Of a stretch of DNA of 44,338 bases, positions 7,357-15,630 are shown in pieces. The stretch lies in NCBI GenBank assembly GCA_903932505.1, contig CAIZGN010000416.1, positions 1 to 44,338 on the forward strand, given 5' to 3'. A program made the position numbers and the translations under genes. The stretch is from Candidatus Hydrogenedentota bacterium. Its GTDB lineage: Bacteria; Hydrogenedentota; Hydrogenedentia; Hydrogenedentales; CAIZGN01. Position 1 is the first letter of the stretch. Every line of letters starts with the position of its first letter. The notes below the pieces were generated by a model. It did no database searches and was not told the DNA's origin. It was given only the letters and a program-made list of their open reading frames with translations.

Positions 7357-9408
7357 TTAACGATCCTTGCTTCGACTGGAACCGGTGGTCTTTGCCTTCT
7401 TGGCGGCTGCCGAGTCTTCGGGCACATATATGCGAAGACGGCGTCCGAAGCGGATATCGTTGTCCTTGAGGTTATTCCAAGCCTGCAGATCAGTGACGCG
7501 CACCCCGTATTCCTTGGCGATGGTGGTCAGGCTTTCCCCGCGCTGGATCGTGTGCCGGACGCGCACGGTGTTGGCGGGTTCTGCGATTTCTTTTTCGGCG
7601 GGTTCCGGGCTTGCGGCGGCATTCGGCGTCACGTTGGACGCTTCCTTGGTCTCCACCGGTGCTGCTGGCGCTGCCGGAGGTGTTTCAGCTTTCGGGGCTT
7701 CCGCCGGTGCTTGCGCGGCCGGGGGAGCGGGCGGCAATGTGGGCAATACCGTCACAGCGGGGGCGTCTCCGGACTTTGCCGGTGTCGGCGCAGGTGCTTC
7801 CGGCTTCTTGGACTCGGCCGGTGCTGCTTCTTTCGGCTTTTCTTCCGCTTTTGGGGCCGCAGCTTCGGGTTTTGGGGTCGCTTCCGGATCCGCCTTCACC
7901 GGGGCTTTCTCCTCGGCCTTCGTGGATGCCTCGTCCTCGGCTTTTTCGGTGGCTTTTTTCTCTGTCACGCCCTCGCGTTCTGCGGGCCGGGGTCCTGATG
8001 TCGGATACCGGCCGTCGACTTGTGCCAGACGCTGATTCCAGGCTTGCAGACGTTCCTTACTGCGCAGCAATTCATCCACTCGGAGGGAGGCGACGGGTTC
8101 GGGGCGCGTTGCTTGGATGATGGCCGTGCAGACCGATGCGAGGGTGTCCGGCGTGGCCTGCGTCAGCAAGACACCGTCGCATCCGGCGGCCAGGGCCAGT
8201 ACCGTGTTCTTGGCCGGGGTATCCGCCTCAAGACCCGTTTCCGCCGACACATCATCGCCAAGGATCACGCCCGAGAAGGTCATCTGTGTCCGCACCAAAT
8301 CGCGGATGAGTATGGCGGACTGCATGGCGGGGCGGTCGGGGTGTTGGCTGTCCAACAGAGGCACGGCAATCCGGCCTGCAATCAGTCCTGGTGCCTGCGC
8401 CTGGGTGGCGGCATCAAAGGGGTACATCAGTTTGGCGAGATTCGGGAATTCCTTTTCGCCCAGCACCATCTTGCCATCGGTGTGTTTTGCCGCCGCCGCG
8501 CCGGGATAATACTTGGGCACGGCGATAATACCTTCGCCGCACAGCGACTGCACAAAGGGTATGCCCAGCTGCACCACGCCATCCGGCGTGTCTGCGAAGG
8601 TTCGATTGCGCCATTCTTTGGGGGCGTCGCCTTCTTTGTACACGTCCAGTACCGGCCCCAGAATCACGCCGATGCCGTTGGAAAGCGCGGCCTTGGCGTA
8701 TTGTTTGGCGCAATCACGAATGGCCTTGGGGCTGTCCTTCCCACTGTCCTTTTCCGCCAGACTCTTTTCCGCCAGCGCGCGAACAAACGGGGTTTTCTTC
8801 AGTCGCAGGGGGTTCAATTCGTCGGAATCGCCACCCTCTTGGGCAATGGCGATGAGCGGGCCTTGGCTTATGCGGGTGCCAAGACCTGCCGCTTCCTTGA
8901 TGGTTATCACCAGTTGGCGGGTCTGTGCTTCATCCGTGATATTGGCGGCGCGCAACACGACCCCGCCCGGCTTGAAATGCGCGATCATCTGGAGGGTCTC
9001 AGGGGAAAGCGCCGTGCCCTCAACACCGATGAAGAGATGCCGCGCGGGCCACAAACCCTCCACATCGGCTGGATCCTCCATCGGGGTCTCCGCAGGTGCG
9101 GGAGGCGTCGGGGGGGCTGCAGGTTCCGGGGGTGCTGGCGTGGCGGCTTCAGGTGCGGGGGGGGGCACTGCTGGTGCCGCTGGGGAAACCTCCGGTGCGG
9201 GTGCCGGTGGTGGTGTCGGTACGGCGGCCGTCTCCACAGGGGTTGGGGTTTCCGGTGTGGCTTCGTTCACCGGAGTCTTGGCGGATTTGGAGAAATCCGT
9301 TTCCATCACGGCGAAAAAGGCATAGCTCAAGGTGATTCCGATACCGATTCCGAGCATAAACACGGAGGCGGCGGAATGTCGTTTCTTGGACGGACGCATG
9401 GGTCGCAT
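7357..9408 (-). CDS. GH3-like (NagZ-type) domain with C-terminal LysM, membrane-anchored
   Basis: A 683-residue envelope protein. After MRPMRPSKKRH comes one transmembrane helix (about residues 14-35), then a Pro/Ala linker to residue 120. Residues 125-465 resemble the GH3 beta-N-acetylhexosaminidase barrel, with PLIAIAQEGG in place of the usual substrate strand, NGIGVILGPVLDV, and FSGVILGDDV carrying the expected nucleophile Asp near 385. The GH3/NagZ signature KH(F/W)PGHG is degenerate here (KYYPGAAAA near 297-305), so catalysis is doubtful. A Lys/Glu/Ala/Pro linker of about 150 residues leads to a LysM peptidoglycan-binding domain (about 615-665: GESLTTIAKEYGV, LQAWNNL). The start at 9408 follows GGAG at 8 bases; upstream in-frame ATGs lack a site. 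It probably binds the cell wall, with either a hydrolytic or a purely binding role. Confidence 0.78.
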   Translation of the reverse strand: MRPMRPSKKRHSAASVFMLGIGIGITLSYAFFAVMETDFSKSAKTPVNEATPETPTPVETAAVPTPPPAPAPEVSPAAPAVPPPAPEAATPAPPEPAAPPTPPAPAETPMEDPADVEGLWPARHLFIGVEGTALSPETLQMIAHFKPGGVVLRAANITDEAQTRQLVITIKEAAGLGTRISQGPLIAIAQEGGDSDELNPLRLKKTPFVRALAEKSLAEKDSGKDSPKAIRDCAKQYAKAALSNGIGVILGPVLDVYKEGDAPKEWRNRTFADTPDGVVQLGIPFVQSLCGEGIIAVPKYYPGAAAAKHTDGKMVLGEKEFPNLAKLMYPFDAATQAQAPGLIAGRIAVPLLDSQHPDRPAMQSAILIRDLVRTQMTFSGVILGDDVSAETGLEADTPAKNTVLALAAGCDGVLLTQATPDTLASVCTAIIQATRPEPVASLRVDELLRSKERLQAWNQRLAQVDGRYPTSGPRPAEREGVTEKKATEKAEDEASTKAEEKAPVKADPEATPKPEAAAPKAEEKPKEAAPAESKKPEAPAPTPAKSGDAPAVTVLPTLPPAPPAAQAPAEAPKAETPPAAPAAPVETKEASNVTPNAAASPEPAEKEIAEPANTVRVRHTIQRGESLTTIAKEYGVRVTDLQAWNNLKDNDIRFGRRLRIYVPEDSAAAKKAKTTGSSRSKDR

Positions 9409-9489
9409 GTTCCTATCTCCCTGGGGCTGGTCGCTGTGCTGTAAAGTATGCAAGGACATATGGCTGTTCTTCACACATCGGGCTCTTTG

Positions 9490-9519
9490 ATACTACTGGC
9501 TGTGTGTCTGATTTATCAA
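9490..9519 (-). promoter_or_regulatory. Putative sigma-70 promoter of the GH3-LysM gene
   Basis: On the minus strand TTGATA (9519-9514), an 18-base spacer and TAGTAT (9495-9490) match five and four of the six consensus bases. The predicted start of transcription lies about 75 bases before the start codon at 9408. Confidence 0.5.
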
Positions 9520-9795
9520 AACCACTACATCTTGGTTTTCTGGGGCGGCGTGAGTCCAAGAACCTCCCTCCCTTTAGAGTACGTCCAAGCACCGGATAGA
9601 ATCAAATTCGCCTTGAGTGCCCACTGAAAATCGGGTTAGAGAAAAATGAGAACCTGAAGGGATGATTTTTGTGCTCTTGGGTGTTACTCTCGAAACCATG
9701 CGTTGGTTGCGTTCGCCAGAGGCGGTTCGGGCCGGGCTTGGTAAGGATTGTTTGTGTTGAATGCGTGTTGAAGAACCAAAAAAGGAATTCCAGAG
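9520..9795. other. Intergenic region upstream of the feo operon
   Basis: About 280 bases with no supported gene. A tiny frame at 9699-9761 encodes 20 residues but has no ribosome binding site. I looked for a Fur-type GATAAT palindrome, which would be expected for iron regulation, and did not see a convincing one. No clear -35/-10 pair was found for the feo genes, so their promoter is unassigned. Confidence 0.5.
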
Positions 9796-10029
9796 ATGGT
9801 TGAGATACTTGTAGTTTCATTTGTGGTGGCACTTGCCGGGGGTATGGTTGTTCGGATGATTTCGCGGGACGTGGCTGCGGCCTCAGGAGGGTGTCAGAGT
9901 GCCTCGTGTGCCTGTGGCGGGTCGTCCGTGAAGGAATCTGCGCCTTCGGATGCCGTTTGCGGTTGTGCGGGTTCCGGTTGCTCCCAAGGGGATACCACGG
10001 AATCCTCCTGCGGTTGCGGTGGACGTTAA
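9796..10029 (+). CDS. FeoB-associated Cys-rich membrane protein
   Basis: A 77-residue protein with a single N-terminal membrane helix (about residues 3-24) followed by a tail with eight Cys residues arranged as C-x4-C-x-C and C-x-C pairs, ending CGCGG. This matches the small FeoB-associated Cys-rich membrane protein family usually found beside feoA and feoB; its role in ferrous iron transport is unproven, with metal handling or redox protection suggested by the cysteines. The start follows AAAGGAATTCCAGAG. Its stop codon overlaps the feoA start as TAATG, indicating translational coupling. It comes first in the operon here, whereas in many genomes it follows feoB. Confidence 0.82.
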   Translation: MVEILVVSFVVALAGGMVVRMISRDVAAASGGCQSASCACGGSSVKESAPSDAVCGCAGSGCSQGDTTESSCGCGGR

Positions 10030-10283
10030 TGACCCTTTTTGACATGGTGTCTGGTGATACGGGGCGCATTGTGCGCATATCCGGAGCAGGGCCCAAGGGC
10101 ATTCGGCAACGACTTCTGGATATGGGTGTGACACGCGGCACGGAAGTGCGCGTGGAACGTCACGCGCCCCTGGGCGATCCGGTGGAGATTTCGATCAAGG
10201 GCTACTGCCTTGCCTTGCGGATGCAGGAGGCTCAGGAGATTGAGGTCGAACCAATTTCCGGAGTGTGCGTTCCACCCGCCTAG
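10029..10283 (+). CDS. feoA: FeoA, ferrous iron transport accessory protein
   Basis: An 84-residue cytoplasmic SH3-like domain protein of the FeoA family. Family hallmarks are seen in G-x-x-(G)RIVRISG, then RQRLLDMGVTRGTEV and the C-terminal GDPVEISIKGYCLALR. FeoA modulates FeoB. The start codon at 10029 shares one base with the stop of the preceding gene (TAATG); longer frames extending upstream overlap the Cys-rich gene in another frame and are not credible. feoB starts 15 bases downstream. Confidence 0.93.
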   Translation: MTLFDMVSGDTGRIVRISGAGPKGIRQRLLDMGVTRGTEVRVERHAPLGDPVEISIKGYCLALRMQEAQEIEVEPISGVCVPPA

Positions 10284-10298
10284 AAAGCGGAAAAATTC

Positions 10299-12464
10299 AT
10301 GGTATCAACTTCCGCCCGAGAGAGCGCGTTGGCCCATCGGAACGCGGTAATCGCGCTTGCAGGAAACCCAAACGCTGGAAAAACGTCCACGTTTAACGCG
10401 CTCACCGGCGCGTTTCAACAGGTCAGCAACTACCCGGGCGTGACCGTGTCCATCAAGGAGGGAACCGCCCATCACGCGGGGGTAGATTACTCCATTGTCG
10501 ACCTGCCGGGGATCTATTCGCTCACGGCCTACTCGCAAGAGGAGATGGTGGCGCGCAATTTCATCCTCGATGGACAGGTCGATGTGGTGGTGGATGTTCT
10601 GGACTCGTCGAATCTGGAGCGCAATCTCTATCTGGCGGCCCAATTGCTTGAGATGCGCACGCCGATGGTGCTGGCGTTAAACATGATGGACATCGCCCAC
10701 AAGCGCGGAATCACTCTGGATGCCCGCGCCCTTTCGGTCCGAATCGGTGTGCCGGTGGTGGTTATTTCAGGGAATCGCGGCGAGGGTATGCCGGAGTTGC
10801 TGGCGGCGTGTGCCTCGGCCATTGCCGCCGGGCCACCGGAGGCTACCCATACCGTGGACTATGGCCACGAGGTGGAAGAGGCGATCGAGCGTCTCACGGC
10901 CGATGTGGCGGGTGTTGCGGAACTGGCTGCGCGATACGAACCACGCTGGCTGGCGGTCAAACTGGTGGAGAACGATGAGTCTGCGGGGGCGGTGGTGCAA
11001 CAACTGGGTGCGACGTTTCTGCTGGAACGTGCGCAAGCCGAAATGCAGGTCATTGAGCGGCACTACCATGAGGATGCCGCCACGGTCATCGCCGAACGTC
11101 GGTATGGCTTTGCGGCTGGTGCGACGCGAGACTGCACCCGTCCCACGGGCGAGGCCCGACAATTTGCCACGGAGCGTATCGACGCGGTGATGTGTCACCG
11201 GGTGCTGGGCCCGATTCTTCTTGTGGCGGTGGTGGCTTCGCTGTTTGTCTGGGTTTTCAAAATATCCGACGAGTGGGCGTGGATACCGTGGTTTGGCGGA
11301 TGGCTGAGTCCGACGGGTTGGATGGCCTGGTGCTTTGAGGAACTGGCCCAAGTTTGTGCGCCGCTGGAAAACGAAGCACCGATGTTGCATTCCCTCATTG
11401 CCCACGCATTGATCGGTGGCGTCGGCGGGGTGATGGAGTTCGTTCCGCTGATTTTTGTGATGTTCCTGTTCATCGCCGCCTTGGAAGACACCGGCTATGT
11501 GGCCCGGGTCGCCTTTATTCTGGATAAGGTGCTGCATATCTTTGGTATGCAGGGGAAGTCCATCATTGCGATGATTGTGTCGGGGGGCTTGGGGGCGGGT
11601 GGTTGCGCGGTGCCGGGCGTGCTGGCGACGCGTACCCTGCGCGAGGAGAAAGACCGGCTGGTCACCATGCTGGTGGTGCCCTTCATGAATTGCGGCGCGA
11701 AAATGCCTGTTTACGCGATGCTTATTGCCGCGTTCTTCCCGGCGCATCGCACCCCCGTCATGCTGGTGATGTGGCTACTGTCCTGGTGCGTGGCCCTGGG
11801 TGCCGCATGGTTTCTTCGCCACTACGTCATTCGCGGTGAGCAAACCCCGTTTGTGATGGAACTGCCGCCGTATCATATCCCGGTCTTGCGCAGTGTGGTG
11901 CTGCATGCGTGGGACCGCACCTGGATGTACGGGCGTAAGGCGGGCACTATTATCCTCTGCATCAGTGTGTTGATGTGGGCCTTGATGTACTTCCCGCAAC
12001 TCCCCGAAGACGCGGGGCTTCGCATGTCGCCCAACGAACGGGCGGCCGCCGGATTGGCCCACAGTTTCGCGGGTCGGGTGGGACAGGCAATGGCTCCGGT
12101 GAGTGAACTGGCTGGATTCGATTGGCAGACCAACATTGCCCTGATGGGCGGTTTTGCCGCCAAGGAAGTGGTGGTGGGGACGCTCGGCACTTCCTATTCC
12201 ATGGGCGAAATCGAGGCGAAGGAGGCCTCGCCGTTGTCTGAACGCTTGGCGAAAGACCCGGATTGGGATGCGGTTCGCGCGTTTGCAATGATGGTTTTCG
12301 TGATGATTTACGCCCCTTGCTTGGCCACTATGTCCGCCATCCGGCGTGAAAGCGGCTCTTGGAAATGGGCGCTATTCTCCACAGGCTTTAATACCGCCGT
12401 TGCGTTTGTGCTGGCGGTGGTGGTGTTTCAAACCGGGCGGGCGATGGGCCTTGGGCACTTGTAG
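10299..12464 (+). CDS. feoB: FeoB, GTP-dependent ferrous iron permease
   Basis: A 721-residue inner-membrane Fe(II) transporter. The N-terminal G domain shows G1 GNPNAGKT (22-29), the switch I region NYPGVTV, G3 DLPGIYSL and G4 NMMD, followed by the helical guanine-dissociation-inhibitor-like domain to about residue 280. The membrane part carries the two conserved FeoB gate/core segments: GGLGAGGCAVPGVLATRT with its Cys near residue 437, and the second repeat with PFMNCGAKMPVY. The KEVVVGTLG segment typical of the C-terminal core is also present. Length is normal for the family. It is third in the operon after the Cys-rich protein and feoA. Confidence 0.96.
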   Translation: MVSTSARESALAHRNAVIALAGNPNAGKTSTFNALTGAFQQVSNYPGVTVSIKEGTAHHAGVDYSIVDLPGIYSLTAYSQEEMVARNFILDGQVDVVVDVLDSSNLERNLYLAAQLLEMRTPMVLALNMMDIAHKRGITLDARALSVRIGVPVVVISGNRGEGMPELLAACASAIAAGPPEATHTVDYGHEVEEAIERLTADVAGVAELAARYEPRWLAVKLVENDESAGAVVQQLGATFLLERAQAEMQVIERHYHEDAATVIAERRYGFAAGATRDCTRPTGEARQFATERIDAVMCHRVLGPILLVAVVASLFVWVFKISDEWAWIPWFGGWLSPTGWMAWCFEELAQVCAPLENEAPMLHSLIAHALIGGVGGVMEFVPLIFVMFLFIAALEDTGYVARVAFILDKVLHIFGMQGKSIIAMIVSGGLGAGGCAVPGVLATRTLREEKDRLVTMLVVPFMNCGAKMPVYAMLIAAFFPAHRTPVMLVMWLLSWCVALGAAWFLRHYVIRGEQTPFVMELPPYHIPVLRSVVLHAWDRTWMYGRKAGTIILCISVLMWALMYFPQLPEDAGLRMSPNERAAAGLAHSFAGRVGQAMAPVSELAGFDWQTNIALMGGFAAKEVVVGTLGTSYSMGEIEAKEASPLSERLAKDPDWDAVRAFAMMVFVMIYAPCLATMSAIRRESGSWKWALFSTGFNTAVAFVLAVVVFQTGRAMGLGHL

Positions 12465-12493
12465 CGGGTGTGGCTGGTTATGTTCCGGCGATA

Positions 12494-12522
12494 TTGCGCA
12501 AGATGGCCGTGTTTGCTAGAAT
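12494..12522 (+). promoter_or_regulatory. Putative sigma-70 promoter of the HtrA-type gene
   Basis: TTGCGC (12494-12499), a 17-base spacer and TAGAAT (12517-12522) lie about 100 bases before the start at 12625. The -10 matches five of six consensus bases and the -35 three to four. Confidence 0.5.
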
Positions 12523-12624
12523 CCGCATGAGCGGCGAGATGCGGAGACGTTGTTGCCACACGGGGTGGTACCGGCGAAGCTTGGGAACCGTATGCGCCGA
12601 CCAACCCTCTTAAGGAATTCCTGC

Positions 12625-14664
12625 ATGCGTTACCGTGCTATGTATTGGGTGTGCGGTTTGGTGCTCATTTTGACGGGATCGAAGGCGCTGGCGCAGCCGA
12701 CCGTTCCAGAGACCTTGCGGGACGATGTGGAGCGGGCGGTGGGATTGGTCAAGCCCGCCCTCGTGCGCATTCATGTGGTGGATACTTTTTATCGCGAAGG
12801 CCGCGAAATGAAATCGGAGGCCTCGGGCAGCGGTGTAGTCATCACGCCCGAGGGGCATGTGGTCACGAATCACCATGTGGCGGGGCATGCCAAGCAATTG
12901 AAATGTACCTTTGCCGACAAGTCGGAGTATAACGCTGATTTGATTGGCTCCGACCCGCTGACGGACATCGCGGTGATCAAGATCCAAGCACCGGCGGGGC
13001 AGGTCTTTCCTGTGGCCTCTTTTGGCGACTCGTCGGCTGTGCGCACGGGGGATAATGTGCTGGCGATGGGGAGCCCCCTCGCGCTTTCGCAATCGGTGAC
13101 GCTGGGCATTGTGAGCAACACCGAAATGATCATGCCGGAATGGATTCAACGCTATGGCGGCATGCGGCAGGACGGGGAAAATGTGGGTGCGCTGGTGCGC
13201 TGGCTGGGTCATGACGCCGCCATTTACGGCGGAAATTCCGGTGGCCCGCTTGTCGATATCAAAGGTGCGATCATTGGCATCAACGAAATTGCGCTCGGGT
13301 TGAGCGGGGCCATTCCGGGAAATCTCGCGCGGGAAGTCGCGGGTGAACTGATGGCAAGCGGCAAGGTTCGGCGCGCATGGCTTGGGATTGAGGTGCAACC
13401 CCGGCTAAAGCACGACGCTGGACAATCCAAGGGTGTTCTCGTGGGCGGTGTGCTTCCCGACTCTCCGGCGCAACAGGCCGGGCTGCAATCGGGTGATGTG
13501 CTGCTGAGTCTTGCGGGCGAGCCCGTGGACGTGCAATTCGAAGAGCAGCTGCCGGATTTCAACCGCCGTACTTCGACCCTGCCCATCGGGCAGCCGGTCG
13601 AGCTGACGGTCATCCGGGGCGGCGCGGAAACCAAACTGACCGTTACCCCCATCGAGCGTGCCCCGCATGAGCTTAAGGAATACGAATTGAAGGAATGGGG
13701 GCTGACCGTTCGCGACCTCTCGTATATCATCGCGAAGGAAATGAAGCGTCCCAATACCGATGGCGTTCTGGTTACCTCGGTGCGACCGGGTGGCCCTGCA
13801 GGCGCGTCGAAACCCGCGATTTCGCCGGACGATGTGCTGGTTTCCGTGGACGGCAAGCCCATCAAGAGCGTGGCCGACATCAAGGCCGCCACGCTCGAGA
13901 TCAAGACGAAAGTGGCCGATGGCACTGTCCCCGTATTGACGGGTTTCGAACGCAAGACGGGGCAATTTGTGACGGTGGTGAAAGTGGGGGTGACCGACTT
14001 GACTGATCCCGGCCTGGAGGTCAAGAAGGCCTGGTTGCCGGTGGAAACCCAAGTCATCACGCGAGACATTGCCGAGCATCTAGGTGGCGACATCAAGGGC
14101 TTCCGGGTCACCCGCGTTTTTGCGGGGAGCAGTGCTGAAAAGGCGGGCTTGAAAGTCGGCGACCTGATTCTGGCCGTCGACAGCGAGCCCCTGACCGCGT
14201 CCGCACCCGAACACTACGAGGAATTGCCCGCGCTCATCCGCCAGTATCCCGTGGGCACGAAGGTGGAGTTGAGCGTGCGCCGTGAGGCGGAAAACCTGAA
14301 GGTGCCTGTGGAACTCGTGCGTGCGCCGGAACTTGAACGCGAAATGAAAAAGTACCGCGACGACAATTTTGAATTCACCGTGCGCGATATCACATTCTTT
14401 GATAAGGCCACGGAACAATGGAAGGATGACCAGCTTGGCGTACTGGTGGATCAGGTTAATCCCGGTGGCTGGGCATCGCTTGGCATGCTCAATGCGGCCG
14501 ACTTGATCCTCGAGGTGAACGGACAAGCGGTTCATAATGTCGAGGTGATGGAGGGTGTGATGAAGGACATAGGCGTGAAGCATCCGGTCGCGATCACTTT
14601 GAAAGTTCGTCGTGGTATCCATACCCTGTATATCGAATTGGAACCCCAGTGGGAAAAGGATTGA
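12625..14664 (+). CDS. HtrA/Deg-type periplasmic serine protease with four PDZ domains
   Basis: A 679-residue exported protease. Residues 1-24 are a signal peptide ending ALA. The trypsin-like domain (about 35-235) carries the triad His in TNHHVAG (near 83), Asp in DPLTDIAVIK (near 113) and Ser in GGNSGGPL (near 205), so it should be active. Four PDZ-like domains follow, at about 250-335, 365-440, 472-568 and 587-669; each has a carboxylate-loop-like GVLV or GFRV strand and a GDVLL, DDVLV, GDLIL or ADLIL strand. DegP has two PDZ domains, so four is unusual. The start at 12625 is chosen because AAGGA precedes it and it begins the signal peptide; an upstream in-frame ATG at 12550 does not. The esterase gene begins 4 bases after its stop. 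Confidence 0.88.
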   Translation: MRYRAMYWVCGLVLILTGSKALAQPTVPETLRDDVERAVGLVKPALVRIHVVDTFYREGREMKSEASGSGVVITPEGHVVTNHHVAGHAKQLKCTFADKSEYNADLIGSDPLTDIAVIKIQAPAGQVFPVASFGDSSAVRTGDNVLAMGSPLALSQSVTLGIVSNTEMIMPEWIQRYGGMRQDGENVGALVRWLGHDAAIYGGNSGGPLVDIKGAIIGINEIALGLSGAIPGNLAREVAGELMASGKVRRAWLGIEVQPRLKHDAGQSKGVLVGGVLPDSPAQQAGLQSGDVLLSLAGEPVDVQFEEQLPDFNRRTSTLPIGQPVELTVIRGGAETKLTVTPIERAPHELKEYELKEWGLTVRDLSYIIAKEMKRPNTDGVLVTSVRPGGPAGASKPAISPDDVLVSVDGKPIKSVADIKAATLEIKTKVADGTVPVLTGFERKTGQFVTVVKVGVTDLTDPGLEVKKAWLPVETQVITRDIAEHLGGDIKGFRVTRVFAGSSAEKAGLKVGDLILAVDSEPLTASAPEHYEELPALIRQYPVGTKVELSVRREAENLKVPVELVRAPELEREMKKYRDDNFEFTVRDITFFDKATEQWKDDQLGVLVDQVNPGGWASLGMLNAADLILEVNGQAVHNVEVMEGVMKDIGVKHPVAITLKVRRGIHTLYIELEPQWEKD

Positions 14665-14668
14665 AGTC

Positions 14669-15553
14669 ATGTCTGTTATTTTTAGAGTAGGAGTTGTCGC
14701 GATGATGGTTTGTGCAACGGTGGCGGGTGCCGCGCCTCAACCTTCGGGTCCCATGCCGCTGTGGACCGGTGCCGCGCCTGGTGCGGTGGGCGAGGGGGAT
14801 GGGCATACCCCCAGAATCGATTGTTTTCCCGCCTCGCCGCGATTTGCGACGGGTGCGGCCATTATCGTATGTCCTGGTGGCGGTTATGGCGGACTCGCCT
14901 GGGATTTTGAGGGACGCGATGTCGCGCAGTGGTTTGCTTCGCAAGGCGTGGCCGCCTTTGTGCTCACTTATCGCCATGCGCCCAATTACCATCACCCGAT
15001 TCCTCTCGGTGATGCCCAGCGTGCCATCCGCACGGTGCGCACCCGCGCGGAGGAATGGAAAGTCGATCCCAATCGCATCGGTATCCTCGGATTTTCCGCA
15101 GGAGGCCATCTGACGGCCACCACTGGCACCATGTACGACGCCGGAAATCCGCAGGCGACCGATCCCATTGATCGCGCCAGTTCCCGCCCCGATTACCTCG
15201 TGCTCATCTACCCAGTGATCACGATGACGGAAGACTTCGGGCATAAAGGGTCGCGCAATAATCTAATTGGTCCGGATGCGCCCGAAGCGCTTGCGCGATC
15301 GGTGTCTCCAGAGAAAACCGCCACCAAAGACACCCCGCCCGCGTTCATTGTCAGTTCATGGGAAGATGACGGCGTCCCCGCCCAAAACAGCATATCCTTC
15401 TTTCAAGCGCTGAAAGCAGCGGGCGTGCCCGCCGAAATGCACATCTTCGAAAAAGGCCCCCACGGTTTCGGCATGGGCATCAACGACCCAGTGTTATCCA
15501 CCTGGCCTTCCCATTGCATGGCTTGGTTGAAGACGCGGGGGATCGTGAAATAG
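14669..15553 (+). CDS. Exported alpha/beta-hydrolase, acetyl-esterase/BD-FAE-like
   Basis: A 294-residue hydrolase with a signal peptide (about residues 1-22, ending AGA). Hydrolase features in order: oxyanion strand CPGGGYGGL, YRHAPNYHHPIPLGDAQRAIR typical of polysaccharide acetyl-esterases, nucleophile Ser in GFSAGGHL (near 150), acid Asp in the SWEDDGVP region, and catalytic His in KGPHGFG. These are the hallmarks of the BD-FAE/acetyl xylan esterase-type family that removes acyl groups from polysaccharides; substrate is inferred only. The start follows AAGGA, located in the last codons of the upstream protease gene, so the two are probably co-translated. Confidence 0.85.
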   Translation: MSVIFRVGVVAMMVCATVAGAAPQPSGPMPLWTGAAPGAVGEGDGHTPRIDCFPASPRFATGAAIIVCPGGGYGGLAWDFEGRDVAQWFASQGVAAFVLTYRHAPNYHHPIPLGDAQRAIRTVRTRAEEWKVDPNRIGILGFSAGGHLTATTGTMYDAGNPQATDPIDRASSRPDYLVLIYPVITMTEDFGHKGSRNNLIGPDAPEALARSVSPEKTATKDTPPAFIVSSWEDDGVPAQNSISFFQALKAAGVPAEMHIFEKGPHGFGMGINDPVLSTWPSHCMAWLKTRGIVK

Positions 15554-15568
15554 AGCCACGCCCTGAAG

Positions 15569-15615
15569 GGGCGAAACAGGGCATTATATAGGCGATGAAT
15601 GTTTTTGTTTCGCCC
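15569..15615. repeat. Inverted repeat between convergent genes
   Basis: GGGCGAAACA (15569-15578) and its exact complement (15606-15615) flank a 27-base A/T-rich loop, in the 77-base gap between two converging stop codons. A second small hairpin CGCCC-TGAAG-GGGCG overlaps its left arm. It could act as a bidirectional transcription end, though there is no clean T-run. Confidence 0.55.
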
Positions 15616-15630
15616 TTCTTGGGTTATTGG

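Noticed and set aside
9699-9761. 20-codon frame ending in Cys-Leu-Cys before the feo operon
   Set aside because: No ribosome binding site and too short to support.
9520-9795. Fur box or other iron operator upstream of the feo operon
   Set aside because: No palindrome close to GATAATGATAATCATTATC was found by eye, so no operator is claimed.
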